A stretch of 64,000 bases of DNA, from positions 310,001-374,000 of the forward strand of contig WIDE01000003.1 in the NCBI GenBank assembly GCA_015039315.1. Reading direction: 5' to 3'. The notes beneath the pieces are model-generated. The model saw only the letters and a list, made by a program, of their open reading frames with translations. It was not told the DNA's origin and made no database searches. This DNA is from Clavulina sp. PMI_390. Taxonomy: Eukaryota; Basidiomycota; Agaricomycetes; Cantharellales; Hydnaceae. A program made the position numbers and the translations under genes. This document shows positions 1 to 11,254 of this stretch, one piece after another (position 1 is the stretch's first letter; each line of letters begins with the position of its first letter).

Positions 1-563
1 TGCTATGCCCGCCAAACGTACCTTCTTGCAGTGATTGTATATCACGCTGACAGACTCGGCCTTAGCTCATTAATCGCAAAAACATTTTCTGGAGCCCTCA
101 TTGGCTATGTAGATCTCACAATGGAAAGCGAACGATTGGATTCACTAGTTGGAGACAGTTGACTACGGCTTGCGAGTCAACATCGACGACGGCGTAGAGG
201 CGATAGCGTACTTAAGTACTATCCTAAAGAATGACCAAGGAGGAGCAACGAAAATCAAGATTTGATGGTTAACGGCGCACATAGGGAGGGTCCTATGCGA
301 ATTTAGTTGCAACGAATGAAAGACTTGGGTGGATATTGCTACAGGGTGATAAATTCCGAAAATTGAGGGGTAACCAGACGACCGCAGGGAATATAGTGTG
401 TAAAGGGGTAGAAAGGAGCAGGTAGGCTATGAGTGAAGGTATACTGATTGACGAGATGTGCGAAGCAAGAAAACGGCAAAAGCAAAGGTAGGTGAGATGC
501 ATGAAAATACCAGGGGAAATATAGAAAGATAGAGCGAAAGCAAAGGGACGTTTATGATCTGAG
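1..563. other. left-edge region without a recognised gene
   Basis: I see no convincing coding exon on either strand. The part next to position 563 is probably the 3' untranslated and termination region of the minus-strand gene that ends at 564. The small open frame on the minus strand around 293-574 has no recognisable features and is treated as chance. Confidence 0.4.
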
Positions 564-3194
564 TTAGCGAGCAAGGACCGGAGGAGATGAGCTTTTCTTG
601 GCCTTGGAGCCTGACGGCAAGTCTACAGGCAGTTGATTGCTACTCCCCGCACCCCCACCACGGCCTGGAAGGATGCCTGTGAGGCTCAGCCTCTTCCTCC
701 ACTTACCACCACCACCATCTTTGGGAGCAGGTGCAAGGTCGACTGCAGTGCGTACGGGAGGGGGGTGACTCTGGCCTGGCACCTTCCCGTTGCTAGTCGA
801 GGAACTATTGGTAGGAGCAGAAGCATCTAGAGCCATTGATGAAGGCCTAGGTGCTCGCGGCGGTGGAGGTGCAGGTGCAGGTGCTTTCTCACCAAAGCCA
901 AAGAGAGCTGGACCCCCATTTCGTTTTGGCAGGATGTAGGACGCTCGATTCCGCAGCTTCGCTACACGCGGGTTCTGTGGGTGAGCGAGCGGGGATGAAG
1001 TGGAGGGTCTACCGTTTTGAGCACCGAGGCTGATTCCAGGGGTCGTGGGGCTTCCGTCATCCTGCACCAACGGGGGTGTAGGGGCAGATAGCCTGAAGCT
1101 CTCCCGATCGGCGAAGGGGCTCGTGTTCACGAGATCCCATTCGTCTTTGGTGCTCGTAGGACTTGGGGCATAGTTCGGGATGTGCAAATCCAGCACGAGA
1201 TCCTGGGGAGCTCCAGTAGAGGGCGAGAGGGGCGGCTGCTGCTGCAAGGGTCCAAGAAGGTCAGAGATCCACTCCGGGACAGGCTTGCTAGGGTCAATCG
1301 ATAACGACTTAAGGTTTGGAGGAGAACGGGCGAAGGCAGCAGTGGACGTGCGAAACGATTCTGTAAGAGGGAGACGGGCAGGCGAAGGAGGAAGTCCAGC
1401 AGCGTTTGGGGGGCCAGCAGGTTCAGCAGGCAACTTTGGGCTGTTGGAATTGGATCCGGGAGGTGTAAAGGAGTGTGTGCCTGCAAGAGCAAGGGGTGCA
1501 AGAGTGGGCGGTGGCCCACTTCGATGATGCAAAGGCGTGGGGGGCATAGAAGATCGATTTCCACGCCTTGACAGTGAAATTCGTCGGACAACTGATGGAC
1601 TGGGTTGAGAAAACTTGACGCGGGTAGTTGGGCTGGATGGAGGCGATGATGCTGACACGCGGAAGCTGGATGGTGGGGAGAGCGCATCAGGCTCGGGCTT
1701 TGGACTCAGGGCAGTAGAAGCTGGGGTCGAGCTCGAGCGTCTTCGGTGATGCTTGGACCTAGGCGGACGAGGTGGAACGAGGACTGATGGAATCTTGAGA
1801 TCGAGGTCGAGTTTGGTGTCGGGCCCATCAAACACAGAGCTCGGGATTTGCTCTAGAAGAGCGGCTGCAGTGAGAGTAGGGGTGTTGTCAACGGGCGGCG
1901 GAGGGGTTTTGATGGCGGCGACCGACGACGACCTCGATCTCGGCACGTAGAAGTCCGCCAGGCGTGCATTCATCTCCTCCCTGTTGTGATCAGGCACCAC
2001 AACAGACACGGGGCGGGTCCGTCTCTGGGGCGTGAACATGGCGTCTTCGTCGTCACCAAGTGGAACCTCGTTCTGTAGACCAGAGTCAGTTGGAAAGGCC
2101 GAAGGTGGATGATCAGCAGCAGGGGGACGAGCGCTCCTTCGCGTCTTCGTCTGTTCCTTGCTTCTTATGGAAGCAGAGCGACCAACGGACTTCGGCGGGG
2201 GCGCGAATGGGCTGCGCATCGTTCTGTTCAGCTTCACCCTGGTCTTGGAGCTTAGATCCCTGGGCATGTCCGCGGCAACCAAGACGCGCTCCCGGCACGC
2301 CGCGGCGACATACAACGTCGCACGAGTGATGGACTCTCTGAACATTTGCTCAGCCTCGAAAGGTGCGTGATGCTGCTGCTCATGGGCCGGCAGCGTGCTC
2401 CGTCGGCGATGCCACTGTGCCTGAAGTTTCGCTTTCGCATGAACCTGAGTGCGCAGTTGGATAAGCTGGCCCTTTCTTGCAGCTTCGCGCGCAATCCATC
2501 CATCCAGTTCACGGTTGGCATCGTCCACTTGTTCTTGCAGGGCGTCGAGCTTCCTGATAGGAACATGGTCGTTGCCGATGGTTGCTTGCATGGAAGCGAC
2601 ATGTGCCTCGACATTCTGGACGCGGGCCTCTCGAAGGGATATTGATGATAAAGTATCATCGATGGAGCGCTTCACATTTGATATTTCTTTGGAAACCGTT
2701 TTGACGCAAATAGCGAGATGGATGAGCGTGTGTTCAGGGCCGGTGAAGGTAGGGATTAATGGAGCGGCAGGAGGAAATGTGGGCTCAGGCTTTCCTTCAG
2801 CAGATGTTTGTGGAGGGGTTAAGGGCAGTGGAGAAAGTACAGGAGGGTGAGGGTCGACAAATGATCTGTTCACCATTCATTAGAGATGGACGGGCATATT
2901 AGAACGGGTGATTGGGTACGACAGGTCTGGTTACACACCGGATGCGGTTTTTGAGAAAGCTGGACGAGAGCTTGGTGCGAGTGAGATGGCCACGGCAGAC
3001 TGCCTGAATCATAATGACCTCGGTGAAGGCGCGTCGTACAGCTCTGGGAAGGACACGGGGGGATCTTTAGTGGTACTTTCGGGAGCAAACTGATGGAAAG
3101 ACACATACAAGCCTCGAAGGACGCCGTCTGGATGGGCTGCTGCTTCAATAGCTTCTGCGCTGCTCGCGACATCCCGGCTGAGTCGTCGGGACAT
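564..3194 (-). CDS. Ser/Pro-rich protein with an N-terminal coiled coil, unknown function
   Basis: I do not recognise this family. I join exon 1 (3194..3019, starting MSRRLSRD) to exon 2 (2865..564) through a 153-nt GT-AG intron that has a CTAAT branch motif shortly before its CAG. The split codon restores Arg and the frame continues into residues SFVDPHPP, giving about 825 residues. Roughly residues 90-230 are helical and charged, with heptad-like spacing that suggests a coiled coil. The rest is Ser/Pro-rich, with basic SR and RRS clusters, and the C-terminus is Lys/Ser-rich. No signal peptide or membrane segment is visible. It diverges from the UBX gene across about 200 bp. If translation instead began at the in-frame ATG at 2876, the protein would be 770 residues. 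A scaffold or regulatory role is only a guess. Confidence 0.6.
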
Positions 3195-3400
3195 AATTCG
3201 ACCACGGAAAAGGATTCAGTTGAATTAGTGAAAGAGTGGAACGAGCCAATGGCTCTAAGGAAATGAGTGGCGAAAAAATTCGAGGAGATATGAATTTTGG
3301 CTTCGGCGGAAGCAGACGAGACCGTTCAGTTGGCGTTGTTGGGCCTTGTTTTGGCCGCTCCCAGACACACCCTGCTATTGTGACGCGTCCTCTCACAGCA
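3195..3400. promoter_or_regulatory. divergent promoter region
   Basis: About 206 bp separate the start codons of the Ser/Pro-rich gene (-) and the UBX gene (+), so both promoters must lie here or overlap the 5' exons. I see no clear TATA element. An in-frame ATG at 3236 would extend the UBX protein into this interval. Confidence 0.4.
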
Positions 3401-4382
3401 ATGGATCCCTCTGCTGACTCTGAAGCCCCATCATCGAGCTCTAAGCCGATGCCATTTGAGATTATCCCGCCTACTCCCAGTGTATCACATCTATTCAAGG
3501 TCTACAAACCGCCAGCATCCAGTGCCGCTTCCAGCGCAGTGCCAGAGCTGACTGATGCAGACTTTGAACCGAGCGCCGCTGAGCTTCAGGCAGCATACTC
3601 TGGGCAGAAATCTCGTCTGGACGCAATGGTCAATGCACCGCTAAAGACGCAAGCGATCAAGGATCGAGAGCACAAGGCCAAGATGAATCGGTGGCCCCAG
3701 GTACGTATTTGATTTTCAAGACGGCTCTCTACAAGAACGGCATTTTTCTTACTTGCTGTAGGAACTGTCTTAAACCCCTTCTATTATAGACCACAATACG
3801 GATAAAGTTTCCCAACCAGTTGATTCTAGAGCGTTCGTTTGAGTCAACGGAGAAGATCAAGGCTGTGTATCAGTTCGTAAGAGGAGCGTTGATCGAAGAG
3901 GCTCTGGGGGACAAGTTTGTATTATGTATGTGGGACGTTGAAACCAGCTGTCCTAAAATACTAATGTCATCTTGCACGATGCCATTCGAGAAGATCAACC
4001 ACCAAAACGAGAGTTGAAGGTCTCAGATCCAGAGATCAAGGTTCAATCACTGGCAGAGCTGGGACTCGCCCCCTCGTCCGTCTTGCTCGTACGGTTTCAG
4101 TCGGAAGCATATAACAGTATGTACAACCTGCTTCCCTTTATCGTGTCATGGTCGCTTAGTCATCTTGCTACTGGGTTTTGCACAGACACGAATCTCCCAC
4201 CTCCTTTGTTACCCCAAATCTTAGAGCAAGCAGTGGCCCTTCCTGGGACAGCTGAAGCTGAGGCCGAGCAGGGTAATGGGACATCAACAAGCGCAACACC
4301 TAAGCCCAAACCTTCAGCGTCATCTGGTGGCGAGAAGAAGGTTCCTAAATGGTTCAAGATGGGCGCGAATCTGAAGAAATAA
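3401..4382 (+). CDS. short UBX-domain protein (TUG/ASPSCR1/Ubx4-like C-terminal half)
   Basis: UBX domains bind the p97/Cdc48 ATPase and recruit it to substrates. Exon 1 is 3401..3700, intron 1 is 3701..3789, and exon 2 begins at 3790 with a beta strand (TTIRIKFPNQ) typical of a UBX fold. The domain continues through a PPKREL turn to LAELGLAPSSVLLVRF. After intron 3 (4117..4185) the tail is acidic, then Lys-rich, ending at TAA 4382. The protein is about 230 residues. The N-terminal TUG ubiquitin-like domain of full-length family members is absent, and the divergent neighbour leaves little room for it. The join at the second intron (donor GTATGT at 3925) is a problem: no canonical GT-AG acceptor keeps the frame without a stop (see findings). 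Confidence 0.7.
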
Positions 4383-4784
4383 TTCCCTTCAGATATGTGT
4401 GGAGTAAACCTGGGGGATTTCTGTACTATTTAGGGTAATGAGATGTGTCGTGTGCCCAATGATTGGCCAATATCATCTCTTGTATTTCTGCTCGTACAGT
4501 AACAGCACTAGTGTAGCATCAGGTGTATCCAAATACACTTTTCCCTGTAGATCCCGGCTGTCAGAGGTGCCAAAGACTGGGGCAAACCAGATTCGCCGTC
4601 TGGAGCGGTAACCATTTGCCGTGTTTGCAATTGTGTTCCGGGGCCTCGTACCAAACAACTGGAACCGTCAAAGCAATCACTGGTCCCTGGCACGTCGCCC
4701 TCCGTCTTTTTGTCGCCAGTTTTCTGTCCTTTCTCGTTAAAATCATCCCTGGGCCTGGCATAGAGCCTCTCTCTTCCGTCACTC
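4383..4784. promoter_or_regulatory. intergenic region with clustered CCAAT cores
   Basis: This is the interval between the UBX gene and the SKN1-like start. Positions 4456-4471 carry three CCAAT-box cores in alternating orientation (CCAAT, ATTGG, CCAAT), a candidate site for the fungal CCAAT-binding complex, about 315 bp upstream of the SKN1-like ATG. Nothing else is recognised. Confidence 0.35.
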
Positions 4785-7700
4785 ATGGCTAGAAGGCAGG
4801 GTTCAAACGACCCCTTTCGTGACACTTCACCATCACCAGGTCGGCCCTACAGTCCCCAAGCTGCGCCGTCAAATCCTCTCGCATACCAGCAAGTAGGCCA
4901 GGGCTCCTCTGCCAACCTCGCTCCGACATCCCCGTCTCCCGGGCCAAAGTCCTCCAAATTCCCCTCACCACTCAATCCAAATCCATCACCCACTCCAAGC
5001 CGCTCAAATACGCGGCCCACGTCGCCGTCAAGTAGCGGAGGACATGCACGGCCACCTGAACGGTCCATGTCCGCCTCTCTTGGCGCCGAGAGGGACCCTG
5101 TCATGCGCGGAGTGATGGCTGGTAGTGTCGGGGGAGGCTTCAGTCCATATCCTGTACGTATTTCCCAAAAAATCCGTTGCTCCCCGCATGCTCGGTCCTA
5201 AAAACGCCTATAAATAGAATCTATCCTCGACAACCAACTCTACGAAAACTCCAGCAAGCTCGATCCGTGGTCGTGGGGGGGCCCGTGCGGCTGCGGACAA
5301 CCTTTCCCTCGCACCTCCATCTCACAACCGCTTCTCCACCGGCTCCAGCGTAGGCTCGGTATTGTCATTTGTTACCGATTCTAAATATGCTGCCTCCACT
5401 TCCGCCTTCCTCCCCATCAAATCCGATGCTGACCCGCGAGCATTCTTCATGTCTAACATCGACTCTGCCGGAGCCTATTCACGGCTAGAGGACCATTCCA
5501 CTGTCGATGATGACGACTTTATCCACGAGCCTGACAAGAAGGGCATGAAAGTCGGTGGATCAAACTGGAGAGGGTTTTTCAACGTCCTCGTCCTAATCCT
5601 CATTCTGTTGGCGCTTGTCGCTCTTTTTGCGGGTTATCCCATCATTTCTTGGGCCACCAGGCACGCCACGACGTCCATGTACGTCAATGGTACTGGCCAG
5701 GTCCCTGATTTGATTGGGCTCCCCTCATTGATCGATCCTGACACACCGAAGGAGGTGTATACACGAACGGGCTTCGACGGAAAGGAATATGAGCTCGTGT
5801 TCTCCGACGAATTCAATAAGGATGGGAGGTCGTTCTTTCCTGGAGATGATCCTTTCTGGGAGGGCGTTAATCTTTGGGTTAGTCTCTGACAATCCGTGAT
5901 TTTTTGGACATGACACGAACCCTCTTTTTGCAGTATGGCTCTACGCAAGATCTAGAGTACTATGAACCTGGTGAGCTTCTTAGTCACCACAACTCATCAA
6001 AAGCATTATCACTCACATTCGACTGCGACTCGTTATCCTGTGTAGGTCAAATCACGACTCGTGATGGTCACCTCGTCATCGTCCTCGAGATGGAGGAGAC
6101 TTACGGGCTCCCTTTCAAGTCTGGGATGCTTCAAAGTTGGAACAAGTTCTGCTTCACGACCGGCTATATTGAAGGTGCGTCATTTGGCTTCTCTGTCGGC
6201 CTCCACCGGCTCAAGCTTTGTGCTCACGACACTCCCTGCAGTTTCTACTGTCTTCCCTGGTGATCAGAATGTGGCTGGTTATGTGAGTTCTGACTTCAGC
6301 ACCTGCGATCCACTAGCTAAACTTACTGGCATATCTCCTGTAGTGGCCTGGTGCTTGGTTCATGGGTAATCTTGGTCGACCTGGTTATGAGTCTACTGGA
6401 GATGGACTATGGCCCTACTCGTTAGTGTCTTTAATGTGCTGATTGCTAATCTAGCTGCTCAATTCTTGCCTCTATTGTTCAGGTACGATTCATGCGACGT
6501 TGGGACACTACCAAATCAAACAGATTCCAGTGGCAACCCTTCCATTGTTACGACTGCAGGAGGCAATCCAAAGTACAATAATAATCTGTCCTGGCTTCCC
6601 GGGCAGCGACTCTCGTGCGTCTCACTTCCTTACATTGCCCTTATTGTGCGCTAATCTAGACGAGGCGTTTTATTTGGGGGCTATCTAGCGCTTGTACTTG
6701 CCCAGGAGAGGACCACCCAGGCCCCGATATCAACAACCCAATTGGCCGCTCTTCCCCTGAAATTGATATTTTCGAAGGCCAAAAGAATAAGGTTGCATTT
6801 GGTGGACGTGTCACACAGTCCGTACAGATGGCCCCGTTCTCGAATCAGTACTACTTCCCCAACACCTCGGCTGATGTAACAATTTACAACTCGAACTCGA
6901 CGAGCTTGAATACCTACCGGTGCGTATCAAACTGCTAGGAAATAATCTACCCTAGCTTTAGCTAATGGTCATGTCCGAACTTTATGCGCTACAGTGGATC
7001 CGCGCTGTAAGCCTTGCTGCCGCTATTCCAGACCTACGTTCCCTAACATTCCTTCCAAAGGCAACAAGCTGTCTCCGCCCTTACGAACCTTAACTCTACT
7101 ACCTACGCCGAGAACGGCGCAGATTTTACCACTTTCGGCGTCGAATATTGGTCTAATCCGTCTAACCGTGACGAAGGGTTCATCACTTGGGTGGCAGGTG
7201 GACCTGTCTTCACTATCGACAACAACGTTTTCACTGGAGATCCGACCGTGAATATATCTGCGAGATTGATTCCAGAGGAGCCAATGTCGATCATTCTCAA
7301 CTTGGCTGTGTCGGGTGAGTGCATTCGTACCGCGCTTGACATAACTGCCATCAGCAATGTGCTCACCTTTTATTCACAGAGTCCTTCCAGACCGTTGACT
7401 CCGCAGCGATGACTTTCCCCTCAGAACTGCGATTCGACTATGTCCGAGTATGGCAGAGAAAAGGAATCTCGAATGGCGTAGGATGCGACCCACCGAGTGA
7501 GCAAGTTTTTCTTTCTTGTAAACTCGAAGGTAGCTCTGACGTAGATTTTGCTTTTACTATGATTAGACCGACCAACGGCCAAGTATATCAATGACCATTT
7601 GGACGCATATACAAGTGAGTTCCTTTTGCCTGCAGTGTTCTGACAGCCACCCTTATCCTGTGCATCCTCTTAGACGCCAACTACACACTTTGGGCTGATG

Positions 7701-7809
7701 CGGGGTATAAAAAGCCGAAGAACAGCTTGGTATGTGATCTATGTCCTGATGCTTTAGTGGTCAGAGAGCCTGACACTTCGCATGTCTATAGCAAGAAGCA
7801 TGTACATAG
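4785..7809 (+). CDS. SKN1/KRE6-like: SKN1/KRE6-type beta-glucan synthesis-associated protein (GH16 fold)
   Basis: Members of this family are type II membrane proteins of the secretory pathway needed for beta-1,6-glucan assembly in the fungal wall. Exon 1 (4785..5153) encodes a Pro/Ser-rich cytoplasmic tail. Exon 2 (5218..5877) continues it and then carries one strongly hydrophobic segment ([17 protein letters not shown]) as signal anchor. The lumenal part matches the family in order: [64 protein letters not shown], then the GH16 motif EIDIFEGQ with the two acidic residues of the active-site strand. A last exon at 7792 adds QEACT and stops at TAG 7807-7809, giving the short KKPKN-type C-terminus usual for the family. 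The gene has more than ten introns. The enzymatic activity of this family is debated. Confidence 0.92.
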
Positions 7810-8191
7810 ACTGGGCGCCTTCCGGCGCGGCTGATCTCTGTACTGGACCCACTGGTTGGGCTACTATCGCTTTAGGTCTACATGGACATTCGCATTTGAG
7901 CCACTTCATCTGCCCTTGCTTTCCCTTCATTGGATCTTATTTGGTTTCACCTCACGGACGGACACTGCATCTTTTACTGTTTGCGATTCGGTCTCTAATA
8001 CTCGTTTACACGCCTTAATTCTTCCACTTTCTTTCTCCTGTTATTACTAGTAATCTCCATGAGGGTCTGAGTACCTTTTGGTTGTCCAAATAGTAATATT
8101 CGCTCATTCACAGCACCAAGTTCGCGTCCAAAGATCGATTATATTAACGAAAAGATGATATTCATAACACAGGAGTGGTTAAGGGTCGCGC
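7810..8191. other. convergent intergenic region
   Basis: This holds the 3' ends of the SKN1-like gene (+) and the uL30m gene (-). I see no gene; it presumably carries both polyadenylation regions. Confidence 0.5.
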
Positions 8192-8791
8192 CTATGTGGA
8201 GGCTGACTTCTGGCCATGTATCCTCTCTGTATGGATGGCTTGGTTCAGGCTAACAGTCCCGCTTTGTCGCGCCCTCTCCACCACTTCGTACCCTCTCACC
8301 GCCCTGCGCTCGTTTCGTGCCTCTTCAGGCGTGCGTACCGCGCTGGCAGGAACGTTGCGCACCTGCACAAGCTCCTTCACAGCGAGGATCTTGCCTGCAA
8401 TGTCGGGCGAGAAGCGGTGGTACACAGTCTGCATGCGTCGGTGGATTCCGAGCGCTTCAAGTGTTCTGCTCGTTTTGTCGGGGAGCCCAATGGCGGAGCG
8501 GTGGAGGGTGATAGCATAGTGGGTGGGCACTTCGGAGGATGCGGATGCAGTTGAGGAGAAGGGGGAGGAAGCTATGGTAGAGGATGAAGTTGACAATGGC
8601 GCGTCTGATGATGCAGATGGCAATGGTTGTGTGGGTGAGGATGAAGAGGATGCGGACGCTGGGGAGGTATTCCTGGGCTCAGCACCAAGTTTTGGCTTCG
8701 TGACGCGAAACGGTACACGGGTGGCAAAACCGCGTCTCGAAGTGGTGAGAATCTGTCGAGTGATCATCCTGCCATAATATTCATTCAGCAT
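8192..8791 (-). CDS. MRPL33-like: mitochondrial large-subunit ribosomal protein uL30m
   Basis: This is a component of the mitochondrial 54S ribosomal subunit. The single exon encodes 199 residues from the ATG at 8791. An in-frame ATG at 8767 gives a cleaner mitochondrial presequence ([17 protein letters not shown]: basic, hydroxylated, no acidic residues) and may be the real start. A Ser-rich linker follows, then the L30 core from about residue 90: [34 protein letters not shown] and [14 protein letters not shown], matching the bacterial L30 fold. The C-terminal extension after the core is basic and ends at 8192. The gene is convergent with the SKN1-like gene. The Ser-rich linker is longer than in yeast. 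Confidence 0.85.
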   Translation of the reverse strand: MLNEYYGRMITRQILTTSRRGFATRVPFRVTKPKLGAEPRNTSPASASSSSSPTQPLPSASSDAPLSTSSSTIASSPFSSTASASSEVPTHYAITLHRSAIGLPDKTSRTLEALGIHRRMQTVYHRFSPDIAGKILAVKELVQVRNVPASAVRTPEEARNERRAVRGYEVVERARQSGTVSLNQAIHTERIHGQKSAST

Positions 8792-9484
8792 TTTGTCTAC
8801 ACAGGCCTAGCTGAGGTTTCTTACTTGAGTAGAGAGCTTGTTGTGGCAAGTTTCGAGAATCCTTCGTGGTCACGTGCAGGTGGCACCTCAACAAGATTGG
8901 CAACCTGCAAATACCAAGCCTCGCCCAATCATCGATGTCTTTTGTCAAGGCTGTAAAGCTCTCATAGCACGGCTTGTACAATTTGCCCCTTCATTGGCCG
9001 CCCAGATGATTAGCTTGTGTGAATTATCCATGGAGTTAGGGTAGCTCTCCGCCTCGGCTGACCTTGCACGAAGCTCTGGGCTTGGTTTCACCTCAGCGAT
9101 AAGTCATATAAACCGGATAGCTTGCAGAGGCAAACTAATTGGGAAATCTTCTCCGCCAAACGTGGGGTTCTGAGCCTTCGCTTCCGCCTCGCCCATCGAG
9201 CAATAAACCTCTTCCTAGACTATGGTGGAATCGGCTGACAAGCTGACTAGAACGCAGAATGCTTGACAGATATAAGGCGTATGACTATTTATCCCTGAAT
9301 CAGACTATGATAATACACGATATGTCAAGCCTCTTCCAAGTCATCATGGTGTTGTCAAACTTCGGATCCCGGAACTTTTTCCGCCCTCTCGCCCTCGTGG
9401 ATGGGTGGCCTCCACCTCCACCTCTTTCGCGCACAGAGTGACTATTTATGGAGCTCTCTACTTCCTCCTTACTTGTTGTCCGTC
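8792..9484. promoter_or_regulatory. intergenic region upstream of the first NmrA-like gene
   Basis: No coding exon is recognised. A CACGTG E-box core lies at 8871-8876. A TATTTAT element near 9442 lies about 40 bp before the NmrA-like ATG and is a possible core promoter. The region also holds the promoter of the uL30m gene. Confidence 0.35.
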
Positions 9485-10972
9485 ATGTCATCCTCATCGC
9501 CCAAGAAGATAATCGCTGTTCTCACTGCAACAGGTAAGCAAGGCGGGGGTGTTGCTCGCACTCTTGTGAAGGACGGAACGTTTGCTGTGCGAGCCCTCAC
9601 GCGCAATCCAGACAGTGCCGCAGCACAAGGTGAATAACGCTCGTTCCAGATCCTCACACAGACACAGGTGACATGCGCTAAAATCTTGTACATAACAAAG
9701 CCCTTGTGGAGCTCGGCATAGAGGTCGTCAAAGCTGACGCTGAAGATGTTGACAGCCTCAAAGCCGCGTTTGCTGGAGTCTATGGAGTCTATGCGAACAC
9801 GGGTACGAGAGCCACTTTCCCTCTTTTTTCGTATTTCTCAACCATCTTTTAAGAACAGACTGTGAGTCGTGCATACGTGGTGTTATAACTGGCGACATTT
9901 GAACCAGTGTCTTCTCGCTCCAGTTATCTCTATTTACCGAGAGGAAGGCTTTGATGGCAAGAAAACCGGTGCACGGGAAACGCAGCAAGGACGAAATCTA
10001 GTCGACGCTGCCAAAGCTATGAGCGTTCAGCACTTTATATGGAGCACGCTAGAACACGTCCCAGAAATACTTCCGCATCATTACGAGAGTAAACATGATG
10101 GCTCGTATATATTAATCGCATGCTCTGTGGGCTATTTCTAACTTCTAACAACAGTCAACGCATACCTAGCGTCTTCTGGCATCCCGCATTGGACACTATT
10201 TTACACTTCTTCCTATTACTCGGTGTGTCTCCATGAGTCAACCGTATTAAGTTCTCGCATGACCTTTAATCCTACAGAATATGGCGAACACAAGAATGAA
10301 CGTGAGGCTCATCGTTTCTTGGCGTGTGGCGTGACTCGTTCATTAACCCATCACTCCAGCTTCTTGTCAAGGGCGATGATGGAAAGTTCTCGATGAATAT
10401 ACCCTGCCCAACGGACATCGCTATCCCCTACTTTGACGGTGGCGAATGCGGCCTCTGGGTACGTATCCTTACCGTAACATCTCGACGAAAAGCTCCTCAA
10501 GGTATACCTCACTATCAGGTTCTACCTATATTCCTCCGTCCTGACGAGTTCTCTGGTGCGTATGGTTATCTCGGAAATGATTTCACAGCATAAATCAATC
10601 GTTCCTTGTAGGTCAGAGGGTTGATGGCATGGGAGAAATGCTTTCTCAGCGGGATTTCGCTACCATTATCACTCGTGTGACTGGGATCCCTTGTGGGGTA
10701 AAGGAGCTCACAGTAGACGAGTTTTGGAGCCCCGCCTACAAGGCTACCCTCCCTGAGATGCTGTGGCAAAAGTAAACGATTCCACTGCATCTAAGTCCCT
10801 TAGCGTTTGTGTACTCATCTATTTCCGATCCAGCTTCGCCCCTGTAGTCACTGGAGACTTCACGCGGGATGTCAAGAAGTCGATGGCTACCGCTGTCTCT
10901 CCGCCGACGACTTTCGAGGAGTTCCTGCGAAAAGACACGGCGCTGCGCAAGCACCTCGGCCTTGTCGAGTGA
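9485..10972 (+). CDS. NmrA-like NAD(P)-binding protein, copy 1
   Basis: NmrA-like proteins are atypical short-chain dehydrogenases that often sense NADP(H) rather than catalyse a reaction. The first exon starts at ATG 9485 and encodes a Rossmann strand-turn [17 protein letters not shown] with the G-x-x-G-x-x-V dinucleotide loop, then FAVRALTRNPDS. Later exons give [22 protein letters not shown], a conserved FDGKKTGARETQQGRNLVDAA block, HFIWSTLEH, SGIPHWTLFYTS, and a C-terminal block ending TTFEEFLRKD...LGLVE (TGA 10970-10972). Expected length is about 330 residues in roughly eight exons. It is clearly paralogous to the genes at 25633 and 27657, sharing exon order and the C-terminal SP-TTFEEFL motif. 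The substrate or partner is unknown. Confidence 0.85.
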
Positions 10973-11254
10973 ACCGTGAAAGTCCGAGGTAGGCTATCCA
11001 GTAGTACAAGGTCGCAATATCCTTCTTTAGACCCCGAATAGAATTCCAGATGTACAAATTACACTACAACAATTGCCGCCCATTGATGAAATATACAGAC
11101 AGCCCCGCGTCCCCAAACATAAACGTATCAAGACCTGATTCTTAAGTACACCGACAATCCGAACCTGAGTACCTTCCTGGACACGTAGCCACAAAGATGC
11201 ATTAGTACAACTCGATACAGGGAGGAATAGATCTCACCGCATGATCGAACGCCC
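10973..11254. other. convergent intergenic region
   Basis: A short interval between the 3' ends of the NmrA-like gene (+) and the Ser-rich gene (-). No feature is recognised. Confidence 0.4.

Noticed and set aside
1127..1687. 186-residue minus-strand open frame
   Set aside because: It overlaps the Ser/Pro-rich gene in another frame. The GC- and Pro-rich composition keeps shadow frames open.
8523..8777. acidic plus-strand open frame over the uL30m gene
   Set aside because: It is the antisense shadow of the Ser-rich linker of uL30m, which has a clear domain.
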